In this document: positions 43,475 to 51,647 of the stretch, one piece after another | Layout of the letters: every line of letters begins with the position of its first letter | How positions within the stretch are numbered: the first letter of the stretch is position 1 | Assembly (NCBI RefSeq): GCF_019426345.1 | Contig: NZ_JAHLLW010000002.1 | Coordinates: 186,001-250,000 of the forward strand | Direction of reading: 5' to 3' | DNA from: Marinomonas lutimaris | GTDB lineage: Bacteria > Pseudomonadota > Gammaproteobacteria > Pseudomonadales > Marinomonadaceae | DNA length: 64,000 bases | Program-made: the position numbers and the translations under genes | Notes under the pieces: model-generated | The model's database searches: none | The model's input: only the letters and a program-made list of their open reading frames with translations | What the model was told of the DNA's origin: nothing

Positions 43475-45985
43475 TTATGCACGATTTGTTGGCGCTGACA
43501 AAGGTGGAACTTTTTCATCTAAAAGCGTTAGATAATCGGTCGGTGACATAGGTTTGTATAAGTGATAACCCTGTCCAACTTGGCATTGCCATTGTTTTAA
43601 TAACTGCAATATCTCTTCTGATTCTATACCTTCTGCAACACTAACAATATTCAGAGCCTTGCAGAGATCTATCATATTGCGACATAAGGTCTGGCTTTGT
43701 GAATCGTTTAGTAAGTTCATCACGAAGAACTGGTCAATTTTTAACTCATCTGTTTCTAAGGCTACGAGGTTTTGCATAGAGCTATAACCGACACCAAAAT
43801 CATCGATGGCAAGCCTAAAGCCTGCTTGATGTAGCTGTTTAACGTTGTCATGAACTATATCGTTATTTTGAAAAATACTGGTTTCAGTGATTTCTATTGT
43901 GAACTTGCTGGCCGCTAAACGGTACGTTTGAAGTTGATCAATAACGCGCTTGGCAAAGCCTTCTTGTAGTAAATCCAACGCAGATATATTGATGGATAGG
44001 CTTTGTAATGATAAAGCTTTAGGGTGTTCTGATGTCCAATGAAACACTTTTTCAAACAACATATCGGTGAGCTTATATATAAGACCAGTTTGTTCTGCTA
44101 GCGGAATGAACTCTGCTGGTGATACTTGCCCTAAATGTTCATTGTGCCACCGAATAAGCACTTCACCACCGATAATACTTCGATCAACTAATTTGACTTG
44201 AGGCTGAATGTGAAAATAGAGCTTTTCATGTTCAATATCATTTGTTAACTGAGTAATTAAGCCCAATTGATGAGCGTGGTTACTTTTTAGATTATCGGTA
44301 AATGCAACCCAGCTCCCAGACGAATAACTAACAGAATGATTGGCGATGAGTGCATTTTGATAAAGCTTGTCTAGATCTAATCCTTGTGAAGGGTAAAGAG
44401 CACTACCAATTTTGTACTGATGCCTGAAATGAATTTTGTTAACCAATGTTGGGGCATCGAGAATTTCTTGAATGTGAAGTATTTGTTGTTTTATTTGCTC
44501 TGGCTTTGTACTAATCAAAATAATGTTGGTTGCCGTTATCCGAATGACTTTGTAACTGTTTTTATTGGGTAAAGGGAAAGATAAAATGCCTTCCATGTTT
44601 ATCAATTGTCGTTGAATATTTTGAATTACTTCTGATATAGCGGAGTCTGCTTTTGCGGGACCAAAGGCTTGGCATAGAGTTTGATAGTTACTGATGTCTA
44701 TCATGATAAGTGCTAGCTGTGGTGGATTTTTCGCCATTTCTGCAACTAATGCTGGCAACTTACTGAAATAGTAGGTTCGATTCGGTAAACCTGTTGGTGA
44801 ATCGGTTAGTGCCTGCAGTTTTCGATTGCGTTCAAATTGTTTCGCTTTATCAGCAAAGGCAAAAGAAAAACCAAGTAATTGAAGTATGCTAAACACAGGA
44901 AGAATCGACTCTGTGATGAAGTTTATTGGCAGTATTTTCCAAAAAATTAGCGTGTTTAGTATGCTGCCGATGATCAAAAAGAACCAAGAAAATAGATAAA
45001 ATCGAACTGCTATAAAACCCTTAACATAAGCCTTTATGCCCCAATAGGTACAAATCAGAAACATGAAAATTTCTATTGCAGCAAAAAGAAAAGCCACGTT
45101 TTTTACTGATAGCAATTGAGTAAATATTAAAAAAGTGATGAAAATAGAATCGCCATATTTTCTAATCAATGACTCAGGGGAGGGGATTTGAACTTCTTTT
45201 AAAAAACGCAGACTGAAGCGAAAGAGTATCCAGGCTCCTATGCCAAATATGACAAATAGGTTTTTAATAATCCATTGACTAACCTCTTCTGAAAAAATCC
45301 AACGACTGAATCCAGTAACAACAGATAGGGCAATAAATATGACGATGTTTAAGCCTAGGTAGTAAATGAATCCGGGCTGTCTGAGCAAGATAAAAACAAA
45401 TACGTTGTGGGCGAGTAAAATAGCCAAGCTACTGATGATAAAGGTCCAGAAAATGAGCTTTTGCTCTTTTTTTGTTTCGGCACTTTTATTGTCAAACAAC
45501 TTAAATGGCGTCAGTAGTGGGCTGTTACCCTGCTTGCGTATTAATAGGGTTGTATCATCATGATCTGAGAGTAAAATTGGGATCCAAATACCTTCGTAGT
45601 GCGGCGTACCACCTTGCCAGTTTTCTAAAGCGCCTCTTTTCCATTGAGCTTGAAGTTGCGAGCCATGGAATAAATAAAAATCTAGATATTCAATTACGTA
45701 GTAATTTAAACCAAGATAAATCGATTTCTTTGCATTTGGTGTTGTTACTTTTGGGAAACTTAATTTATGCCAATAAGCATCTTTCGAAAAACCTTGAGAT
45801 TCGTCATATGTAGTTTGTTTGAATTTACCTGTTAGTAGGGCATCCTGAGCAGAGATAGCATGTGTTTCTTTGAATGTTGGAATAGGTGTATTGATTTTTT
45901 CCTCTATCTTTCCTGAGAGCATTACACCTTGCGCCCACAATGATGATGCTAGAAAAAGGAATAAAAGAGTACATCTGGATACCAT
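43475..45985 (-). CDS. 7TM-DISM sensor with degenerate GGDEF and EAL domains
   Basis: An 836-aa inner-membrane signalling protein. Signal peptide (about 1-18), periplasmic 7TMR-DISMED2 domain (about 25-165), seven membrane helices (about 175-385), GGDEF-like domain (about 395-560) and EAL domain (about 575-825). The GG(D/E)EF loop is not recognisable (TATNIILI in its place), so cyclase activity is unlikely. The EAL domain keeps key residues: EVLIRW, IEITET, DDFGVGYSS, KIDQFFV and VAEGIE, so c-di-GMP hydrolysis is plausible. The signal is unknown; DISMED2 resembles carbohydrate-binding folds. It is divergent from moaC. Confidence 0.85.
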   Translation of the reverse strand: MVSRCTLLFLFLASSLWAQGVMLSGKIEEKINTPIPTFKETHAISAQDALLTGKFKQTTYDESQGFSKDAYWHKLSFPKVTTPNAKKSIYLGLNYYVIEYLDFYLFHGSQLQAQWKRGALENWQGGTPHYEGIWIPILLSDHDDTTLLIRKQGNSPLLTPFKLFDNKSAETKKEQKLIFWTFIISSLAILLAHNVFVFILLRQPGFIYYLGLNIVIFIALSVVTGFSRWIFSEEVSQWIIKNLFVIFGIGAWILFRFSLRFLKEVQIPSPESLIRKYGDSIFITFLIFTQLLSVKNVAFLFAAIEIFMFLICTYWGIKAYVKGFIAVRFYLFSWFFLIIGSILNTLIFWKILPINFITESILPVFSILQLLGFSFAFADKAKQFERNRKLQALTDSPTGLPNRTYYFSKLPALVAEMAKNPPQLALIMIDISNYQTLCQAFGPAKADSAISEVIQNIQRQLINMEGILSFPLPNKNSYKVIRITATNIILISTKPEQIKQQILHIQEILDAPTLVNKIHFRHQYKIGSALYPSQGLDLDKLYQNALIANHSVSYSSGSWVAFTDNLKSNHAHQLGLITQLTNDIEHEKLYFHIQPQVKLVDRSIIGGEVLIRWHNEHLGQVSPAEFIPLAEQTGLIYKLTDMLFEKVFHWTSEHPKALSLQSLSINISALDLLQEGFAKRVIDQLQTYRLAASKFTIEITETSIFQNNDIVHDNVKQLHQAGFRLAIDDFGVGYSSMQNLVALETDELKIDQFFVMNLLNDSQSQTLCRNMIDLCKALNIVSVAEGIESEEILQLLKQWQCQVGQGYHLYKPMSPTDYLTLLDEKVPPLSAPTNRA

Positions 45986-46147
45986 TCCTGCTGTTCCTAA
46001 TTGAAAATTTGATGGTTAGTGTGTTTGCTTTAGAGCAATCATATTGCTGTGTTAAGGTGGCAGCTTGTAAGACTTTACTTGCAATCCTATTGGCTTTCTT
46101 AAAATATAGGCCACATTTTTCATCTCTGTACACTGTTTAGGATTTTT

Positions 46148-46630
46148 ATGAGCGACAAACTTACTCACTTAGATCATCAAGGCCATGCACACATGGTCGA
46201 TGTCTCTGATAAGGACATTACAAAGCGCACTGCGACTGCTCAGGCTATTCTTTTAATGCAACCTACGACATTAACGAAAGTAATAGAAGGAGGCTTGCCG
46301 AAAGGTGATGTGTTGGCAACGGCACGTATTGCTGGTATTCAAGCTGCCAAGAAGACGTCTGACTTAATTCCTTTGTGCCATCCCTTAATGCTAACGAAAG
46401 TGACGGTAGATATTAATGTCATCAGCGATTGCGAGTTGGAAGTGTTATGTACTTGCTCTCTATCGGGTAAAACAGGTGTTGAAATGGAGGCGCTAACGGG
46501 AGCTAGTATCGCAGCCCTAACACTTTATGATATGTGCAAAGCGGTTGATAAGGGCATAGTTATTCAACATGTGTCTTTGTTAGAAAAAAAAGGTGGCAAA
46601 AGTGGCAATTGGAGTAAAGGAAATGCCTAA
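46148..46630 (+). CDS. moaC: Cyclic pyranopterin monophosphate synthase MoaC
   Basis: A 160-aa enzyme that makes cyclic pyranopterin monophosphate from the MoaA product in molybdenum-cofactor synthesis. It has the family blocks [37 protein letters not shown] and [18 protein letters not shown], and it aligns with E. coli MoaC along its length. moaD overlaps its end by 8 nt. moaA and moaB are absent from the window. Confidence 0.95.
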   Translation: MSDKLTHLDHQGHAHMVDVSDKDITKRTATAQAILLMQPTTLTKVIEGGLPKGDVLATARIAGIQAAKKTSDLIPLCHPLMLTKVTVDINVISDCELEVLCTCSLSGKTGVEMEALTGASIAALTLYDMCKAVDKGIVIQHVSLLEKKGGKSGNWSKGNA

Positions 46631-46877
46631 GGTTAGAGTGGTTTTTTTTGCATCTCTTAAAGAAAGCATTGGGCAGAGTGAATATATCGCAGAGTTAGCA
46701 TTACCTTTGAGCATTAGTGAATTAAAACATCAATTAGCCAATGAATTAGATAATGGACAGGCGCTTCTTGCAAAAGGAATTCAATCCTCAATTGATTTTG
46801 AATTCGCAAGGGACTTAGATGTTGTGCCTAATACTGTTAATGAAGTGGCTTTTTTTCCACCAGTCACCGGAGGTTAA
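46623..46877 (+). CDS. moaD: Molybdopterin synthase sulfur-carrier subunit MoaD
   Basis: An 84-aa ubiquitin-like protein ending in VTGG, whose C-terminal glycine is thiocarboxylated and delivers sulfur to MoaE. The frame is open upstream to 46593, but ATG 46623 ([14 protein letters not shown]) gives the standard length, has AAAGGA just upstream, and overlaps moaC by 8 nt. Confidence 0.93.
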   Translation: MPKVRVVFFASLKESIGQSEYIAELALPLSISELKHQLANELDNGQALLAKGIQSSIDFEFARDLDVVPNTVNEVAFFPPVTGG

Positions 46878-47327
46878 ATGATTCTTGTACAGGAAGAGGA
46901 TTTTCAAGTTGATACTTTATATAAAAGTTTACTGAAAGCTAATCAAACAGGTGCTGTGGCTATGTTTGTTGGGTTAGTGCGCCAGTTTTCGGACTTACCC
47001 AAAGAAGCTTGCAGCTTCGAGCTTGAGCATTATCCAGGAATGACTGAGCGGAATTTACAAGCTATTGTTGACGAAGCTAATGCTCGTTGGCCTTTATTAG
47101 ATGTTTGTGTTGTACACCGTGTGGGTCGTTTGTCAGTTGATGATCAGATTGTTTTTGTTGGTGTCAGTGCATCTCATCGGGCCGAAGCTTTTCAAGCGTG
47201 CGATTTTATAATGGACTACCTAAAAAGCCGAGCCGCGTTTTGGAAAAAAGAATCTGAAGGCTCACAAAGTCATTGGGTAGAAGCTAATACTAATGACGAA
47301 GAAAGTCTGGAACGCTGGTCTAAATAG
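46878..47327 (+). CDS. moaE: Molybdopterin synthase catalytic subunit MoaE
   Basis: A 149-aa catalytic subunit. It has ELEHYPGMTERNLQ (about 48-61), VVHRVGRLSV (about 73-82), VGVSASHRAEAFQACDFIMD (about 89-108) and the catalytic lysine region SRAAFWKKE. It starts one nucleotide after the moaD stop. Together with MoaD it converts cyclic pyranopterin monophosphate to molybdopterin. Confidence 0.94.
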   Translation: MILVQEEDFQVDTLYKSLLKANQTGAVAMFVGLVRQFSDLPKEACSFELEHYPGMTERNLQAIVDEANARWPLLDVCVVHRVGRLSVDDQIVFVGVSASHRAEAFQACDFIMDYLKSRAAFWKKESEGSQSHWVEANTNDEESLERWSK

Positions 47328-47331
47328 CACA

Positions 47332-47369
47332 ACTCACAATAAAGAGAAGTGCTGGTTCTTGTTGTGAGT
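47332..47369. other. Hairpin between convergent moaE and recombinase genes
   Basis: An 8-bp stem (ACTCACAA 47332-47339 with TTGTGAGT 47362-47369) is extended inwards by a weaker pairing (GAGAA with TTCTT). There is no T-run on either side. It may be a weak bidirectional terminator. Confidence 0.4.
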
Positions 47370-47374
47370 GGTAG

Positions 47375-48622
47375 TTAATGAGGCCGAAGCGTTTTCTTTC
47401 GGCCGCTAGCATGACGTTCTCGATATTCTGTATCAATGTATTTATCAGTCGTGGCCATGCTGGCATGGCCGGCATCTTCTCTAACATGTTCTTTTGGCCT
47501 TGTTTTTACGTCTTCTGATATGCCTGTGTGGCGTAACCAATGGACGGTTGCTACGCGGAGGTCGTCTGCATCGGCTTTCATGCCATCTTCACACATGCGC
47601 TCGTAAGCCTTGTCAAAGCAGAGCTGAACTATGTTGCGAACCTGTCTTGAGCTTGTCATTGCACCTTGGCCGCGATTTTTAGGTACGAGCGGTGTGTTTT
47701 CTGCAATGGTTGGCAGTAATGGCAGATCACGGAACTGTCGATAGCGTTTTAATGCATTCAACATGTCATCAGATACAGCTACAAGTCTTTCTTTGTTGCC
47801 TTTTGAAAGAACTTTAAACCACCAATGTCCGTCAGAGTCTTTTATGAAGTCTCCCATAACGGGCGCAGATCGTTCATCGGCGACGAGTTCAGAAATTCGT
47901 AAATACATACCGAGTAGGGCGTTCATGATAAATAGAGTGCGTTCGTGATGTGCTGGGTCTTCTTCTGCCAACATTTCAGCGGTTTCGATTACATAATCCC
48001 ATTGTAAATTTGAAATGCGTCTTACTTGTTTGCGTGTCACTTCTTTTTTAACGAATTTACTTTTTTGACGAATTAGAGCAACTGGATTCTGTTGGGCGGC
48101 ATCTTCTTGCATAAGGAAGCCATAATAAGACGATAAAATAGAAAACGTTGCTCGAATAGCAGCTTGAGATAATGAATGTTGTTTTATTTCTGGAATATCG
48201 CCGTTTTTAAATTCTAACTTACTAACGTGGGCAACAAATGGGCGCCAATCTTTATTGGCAGATCTTTGTCCCATGTGCAATTTAAAACGAGCAACGTTTT
48301 TTGTACCGATCCAGCTTTCTGGCGGTGATATACAAAAGTGTATGAATTCTTCAATTTGGTCGCGCCGTAACTGAGTAGTTGGGCAGTTGGCTATATTCCA
48401 TGACCAAAGTAGTAATCGTTCAACTTCCCGGCGGTATGAATTAAATGTTGCCAGAGAACCGTTGTAGCTATAGATAAAGCACAACGCGAGCTGAAGATCT
48501 CGACGATACTCAGGGTCATTAAGTTGAGGGGTTGTTTTTTTTAGATGGTCGGCAATGCCTTCGAACTGAGTAAAAGGATTGGGTAAATGTTCCAAATTAT
48601 CTATTAAAGCAAGCGGAGTCAT
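47375..48622 (-). CDS. Lone tyrosine recombinase (phage integrase family)
   Basis: A 415-aa protein with an N-terminal SAM-like core-binding region (about 25-150) and a C-terminal catalytic domain (about 200-410). The catalytic residues are visible: Arg in YLRISELV (about 241), a Lys in KGNKERLV (beta-hairpin), HxxR in HWLRHT (about 366-371), GHAS (about 389-392), and the Tyr nucleophile in DKYIDTE. It is longer than XerC/XerD (about 300 aa) and is not one of them. No other mobile-element gene, tRNA or clear att repeat lies around it. It may be a domesticated recombinase or a remnant. Confidence 0.85.
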   Translation of the reverse strand: MTPLALIDNLEHLPNPFTQFEGIADHLKKTTPQLNDPEYRRDLQLALCFIYSYNGSLATFNSYRREVERLLLWSWNIANCPTTQLRRDQIEEFIHFCISPPESWIGTKNVARFKLHMGQRSANKDWRPFVAHVSKLEFKNGDIPEIKQHSLSQAAIRATFSILSSYYGFLMQEDAAQQNPVALIRQKSKFVKKEVTRKQVRRISNLQWDYVIETAEMLAEEDPAHHERTLFIMNALLGMYLRISELVADERSAPVMGDFIKDSDGHWWFKVLSKGNKERLVAVSDDMLNALKRYRQFRDLPLLPTIAENTPLVPKNRGQGAMTSSRQVRNIVQLCFDKAYERMCEDGMKADADDLRVATVHWLRHTGISEDVKTRPKEHVREDAGHASMATTDKYIDTEYRERHASGRKKTLRPH

Positions 48623-48955
48623 AATCTTTTATATCCAAACAGATGATCCATATTAGCAAATTTTTCGATCTATCCCTATCGATTTGTCCTCAACCTGTAT
48701 TCGGCCTATGTCAGGCGGTCATAGTTTGTCTTTTTATTCCTTATTCAGTGGTCTTTTAGTCTTATTTATTTAGCTTTGTACCTATTTTGTGTGATTTTTA
48801 AGCAATCTTACATTTATTAATTCGTATTTGAAACAACAGTGGAAGGTAAGGTTTGGGGCTTTTTATATTTTTATAAAAGACTATTATGAATTTATCGAAA
48901 CGTTACACAAATTTAGATTTTAAATATAAACGAATATTCTCTCAAGGAGATAAAT
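48623..48955. other. Intergenic region between recombinase and tandem small genes
   Basis: This 333-nt AT-rich stretch separates the divergent recombinase and the first small secreted-protein gene and should hold both promoters. TTGAAA and TATAAA elements occur but not at promoter spacing. No gene, hairpin or direct repeat stands out. Confidence 0.4.
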
Positions 48956-49228
48956 ATGAAAACTTTTACTAAAACAACTCTAGCTCTATTAGCTGCTTCT
49001 GTAATGACAACAGCTGCGTTTGCTGAAACAGGTACTGAACGTGTTCAAAGTGCAAGAGGCAGTGTTGAAGCATTAGGTGCTACTTTAGAAAATATGGGTG
49101 CTACTGTTGATACTAGTGTTGATTTAAATGGTGCTTATACTTTTGATCAAAAAGCAGCTGTTTATAAAGCTAAACATAATGAGCTTCAAGCACAATTTGA
49201 TTCTCTACATGCTCAATCAGCTGAATAA
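48956..49228 (+). CDS. Small secreted protein, tandem paralogue 1
   Basis: A 90-aa protein with an N-terminal signal peptide (about 1-23, ending ..AAFA before ETGTE). The mature part (67 aa) is helical-looking with three blocks: RVQSARGSVEALGATLENMG, TSVDLNGAYTFDQKAAVYKA and KHNELQAQFDSLHAQSAE. There is no Cys and no membrane helix. A strong ribosome-binding site (AAGGAG) precedes ATG 48956. Codon use is very AT-rich. It is the first of three tandem copies. I do not recognise the family; a periplasmic or outer-surface role is inferred. Confidence 0.85.
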   Translation: MKTFTKTTLALLAASVMTTAAFAETGTERVQSARGSVEALGATLENMGATVDTSVDLNGAYTFDQKAAVYKAKHNELQAQFDSLHAQSAE

Positions 49229-49281
49229 TTATCTTTTGATTAAAACTAAATTTATTACTATTTAATATTAAGGTGACTAAT

Positions 49282-49554
49282 ATGAAAACTCTAAATAAAA
49301 CTATCCTAGCTCTATTAACGGCTTCTGTAATGACAACTTCTGCTTTTGCTGAGACTGGTACTGAACGTGTTCAAAGTGCAAAAGGTAGTGTAGAAGCGTT
49401 GGGGGCAACTCTAGAAAATATGGGTGCTAATGTAGATACAAGCGTTGATTTAAACGGTGCTTATACTTTTGATCAAAAAGCGGCAATTTACAATGCAAAA
49501 CACGAAGAATTGCAAAGTCAATTCGATGCATTACGCGCTCAATCAGCTGAATAA
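49282..49554 (+). CDS. Small secreted protein, tandem paralogue 2
   Basis: A 90-aa protein from ATG 49282. The GTG at 49273 opens the same frame but lies inside the ribosome-binding site AAGGTGA, so it is not the start. Signal peptide about 1-23, ending ..SAFA before ETGTE. The mature part is nearly identical to copy 1, with mainly conservative changes (R/K, T/N, V/I, S/A). The conserved core is ALGATLENMG, TSVDLNGAYTFDQKAA and QSAE at the end. It follows copy 1 after 53 nt. Confidence 0.85.
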   Translation: MKTLNKTILALLTASVMTTSAFAETGTERVQSAKGSVEALGATLENMGANVDTSVDLNGAYTFDQKAAIYNAKHEELQSQFDALRAQSAE

Positions 49555-49587
49555 TATACGCATTAATAGATTATAGAGGACAACACT

Positions 49588-49869
49588 ATGAAAACTTTAA
49601 ACAAAACGATTTTAGCATTAGTTACAGCATCTGTTATGGCTACAAGCGCGTTTGCTGCTTCTGGCGAAAACCCAACTGACCGTATTCAAAGTGCGAAAGG
49701 TAGTGTAGAAGCATTGGCTGTTACCCTTGAAAACATGGGTGCAGACGTAGACACTAATGTTGACTTGAATGGCGCATACAGCGTTGATCAAAAAGTTTCC
49801 GCTTACAAAGCTAAGCACGCTGAATTGCAAGCACAGTTTGATGAGCTTCACGCTCAATCTGCAGAGTGA
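49588..49869 (+). CDS. Small secreted protein, tandem paralogue 3
   Basis: A 93-aa protein; signal peptide about 1-23, ending ..SAFA before ASGEN. It is the most diverged copy (three extra residues after the cleavage site, ALAVTLENMG instead of ALGATLENMG, SVDQKVSAY instead of TFDQKAAVY), but it keeps the ENMG, VDLNGAY and AQFD motifs. Its codon use looks less AT-biased than copies 1 and 2 and closer to the chromosome. A GAGGA ribosome-binding site precedes ATG 49588, and a terminator lies 22 nt after the stop. Confidence 0.85.
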   Translation: MKTLNKTILALVTASVMATSAFAASGENPTDRIQSAKGSVEALAVTLENMGADVDTNVDLNGAYSVDQKVSAYKAKHAELQAQFDELHAQSAE

Positions 49870-49891
49870 TGCTGCTGATTTGCTGTCGATA

Positions 49892-49921
49892 AAAAAGCCA
49901 AACTTCTAGTTTGGCTTTTTT
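49892..49921. terminator. Terminator after the tandem small genes
   Basis: A perfect 13-bp stem (49892-49904 with 49908-49920) with a 3-nt loop has an A-run on the left and a T-run on the right. It separates the tandem genes from the convergent protease gene and can act in both directions. Confidence 0.85.
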
Positions 49922-49932
49922 ATGTCTATTTT

Positions 49933-51354
49933 TTAGTTGTTATTTTCTTCGTCTAGATCCTCTTGTTTTTCTGCTTCATTAATGATTTTAAATCTTGCCG
50001 ATGTCTGTTGAATGGTGTTTTTTTCATTCTCTTTTGCATCATTTTCAGCACGTTTAATTAGATACTCTGCTGTCTTGTCTTTTCCTTGGCTGAAGTCTAA
50101 TAATGCTCGATAGTTTAGTGCCATAGGTATGTTATTTATAGACTGGTAATATTGGATGTTTGCTCTCCAAATTAAGCGCTGCTCATAGATATAGTTAGAA
50201 TAAACTGAAATAGGTTTTGATTTTTTTAATTCTGCATCTAACATCGAAAAAGGGATGTTTTTTGGTGCAAGTTCCAGTCGCATATTAGTAATTTTAAGCC
50301 CTTGATCTTTTTTTCCTGCAGCCGCATAACTTAGAGCTTCTAGGTAGTCCGTAAATTGATTGTGATTTTCTAGTTTTTTTAAATAATCTAGAGCACGGTC
50401 AGGAGATTGAATGAGATAGGAGAAAAGCCCTTTGGCAAAAATCTTCGCATCGTTGTCTTGAATCTTTTGGTCTAAATAGATGAATGGCTTATCTTCAATG
50501 CCGGCTCTGTAAGCTAGTAGAGTTGCTCTAAAATATTCAAAGTCTGTTGTTGTCTTGTTACTTAATATTGTTTCTTTAGTTGCAGTACTAAAAGAATCAG
50601 ATAGTCTTGAATTAGGTGACGGGTGAGTCGATAAAAATTCTAGTTTTGGACGGCCTAATGCTTTTTTAAAGAAAGCCTGAAATAGTTTTGTCATTCCTTC
50701 TGGGGCGAGCCCTGCGTTGATTAAATATTCACGACCGCGACGATCTGCTTCTTGTTCTTGGTTGCGGCTATAGGTTAGAGTGTTTTCCGCTTGGTTGGCG
50801 ATGCCTCCCAACCAAAGTGCTGTTGTTGCATCACCACCAGCTCCAGCTAGGGCTGCAGCAATACCAGCTCCCAGCATTACTAATGTTTTTTGTAATTCTT
50901 CACCTGAATGTTTGGTCTGGCGCTCGTAATGCCGAAGATCTAGGTGGGCGACTTCGTGCGCCAATAGACCAAATAACATATCTTCACTGGTAATCATTTC
51001 CATAATGTCTGAGTAAATGAAAAGGTGATTGCCAGGAATGACAAAGGCATTGCTCTGGGAACTATTTAAAAGTGTCATTTCGACTGTGGTGTTATAAAGA
51101 TTCGTTTGTGGAAGAATCCGCGATAACGCATCTTTCAAATAGTCGTAGGCTGGGGGGAAATCGATTAATGCCCGACTGCCATTGAGCTTGCGAAACCAAT
51201 ATTGTCCTAGTATGTAAGATGGGTTCGATAGGGCTCTTTCATCTTTGTTTGCTTCTAAATCAGGGATGCTCGCAGAGCTTACACTGGATAAAGTGCTTGT
51301 AAAAACAACAGCTAAGATGGTTAAGCCTGTTGTAAGGTTTGAAAATAGTCTCAT
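49933..51354 (-). CDS. M48-family periplasmic metalloprotease, BepA-like
   Basis: A 473-aa exported zinc protease. Signal peptide about 1-28 (ending ..SVSSA before SIPD). The catalytic motif is HEVAH with His133, Glu134 and His137, and a downstream Glu is in NQEQEADRRG (about 194-203). C-terminal to the protease domain is a helical repeat (TPR-like) region (about 290-450) rich in Ala, Leu and Tyr. BepA proteins cut or assist outer-membrane proteins such as LptD. The order bepA-like, tusA-like, perM-like is common in gammaproteobacteria. A charged tail (NEAEKQEDLDEENNN) ends the protein. Confidence 0.85.
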   Translation of the reverse strand: MRLFSNLTTGLTILAVVFTSTLSSVSSASIPDLEANKDERALSNPSYILGQYWFRKLNGSRALIDFPPAYDYLKDALSRILPQTNLYNTTVEMTLLNSSQSNAFVIPGNHLFIYSDIMEMITSEDMLFGLLAHEVAHLDLRHYERQTKHSGEELQKTLVMLGAGIAAALAGAGGDATTALWLGGIANQAENTLTYSRNQEQEADRRGREYLINAGLAPEGMTKLFQAFFKKALGRPKLEFLSTHPSPNSRLSDSFSTATKETILSNKTTTDFEYFRATLLAYRAGIEDKPFIYLDQKIQDNDAKIFAKGLFSYLIQSPDRALDYLKKLENHNQFTDYLEALSYAAAGKKDQGLKITNMRLELAPKNIPFSMLDAELKKSKPISVYSNYIYEQRLIWRANIQYYQSINNIPMALNYRALLDFSQGKDKTAEYLIKRAENDAKENEKNTIQQTSARFKIINEAEKQEDLDEENNN

Positions 51355-51389
51355 AATATGGCTAATGCATTTATTGGGTAAATTATAAA

Positions 51390-51635
51390 ATGATGATCAA
51401 TCTAGGCAATCAGTATGACGTAATCTTGGATGCAAGAGAAGATCGTTGCCCAATGCCTTTGTTAAAGGCGAAAATGGCGTTAAGTAAGATGGCGGTTGGA
51501 GAGTGTTTATGTGTGACGACCTGTGATGCAGGTTCGTTAAAAGATATTCCTCAATATGTTGCTCTTGTCGGATTCTCTTTATTGTCAACATGTGAAGACA
51601 ATGATGTATATACCTTTGTGATTCAGAAAAGCTGA
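51390..51635 (+). CDS. TusA/SirA-family sulfur-relay protein
   Basis: An 81-aa protein of the TusA fold with Cys20 in the RCPMPLLKAK motif, the sulfur-carrying position of TusA/YedF/SirA proteins. TusA relays persulfide sulfur to tRNA thiolation and Moco enzymes. The C-terminus has a second Cys pair (CVTTCDAGS). Synteny with the perM-like gene fits the Pseudomonas sulfurtransferase associated with M48 protease and PerM genes. It is divergent from the BepA-like gene and 12 nt upstream of the perM-like gene. Confidence 0.85.
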   Translation: MMINLGNQYDVILDAREDRCPMPLLKAKMALSKMAVGECLCVTTCDAGSLKDIPQYVALVGFSLLSTCEDNDVYTFVIQKS

Positions 51636-51647
51636 AACGGACTCGAT

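Larger units (their letters stand above)
48956..49869 (+). repeat. Tandem triplication of a small secreted-protein gene
   Basis: Three direct copies of one gene with intergenic gaps of about 53 and 33 nt. The mature proteins of copies 1 and 2 differ at only 8 of 67 positions by my count; copy 3 is more diverged and has a 3-residue insertion near its N-terminus. Each copy has its own ribosome-binding site. One terminator follows the third copy, so all three may be on one mRNA. Confidence 0.9.

Noticed and set aside
47375-49921. A complete integrative element bounded by att sites
   Set aside because: I could not find matching direct repeats at the borders, and no tRNA gene or other mobile-element gene is present.
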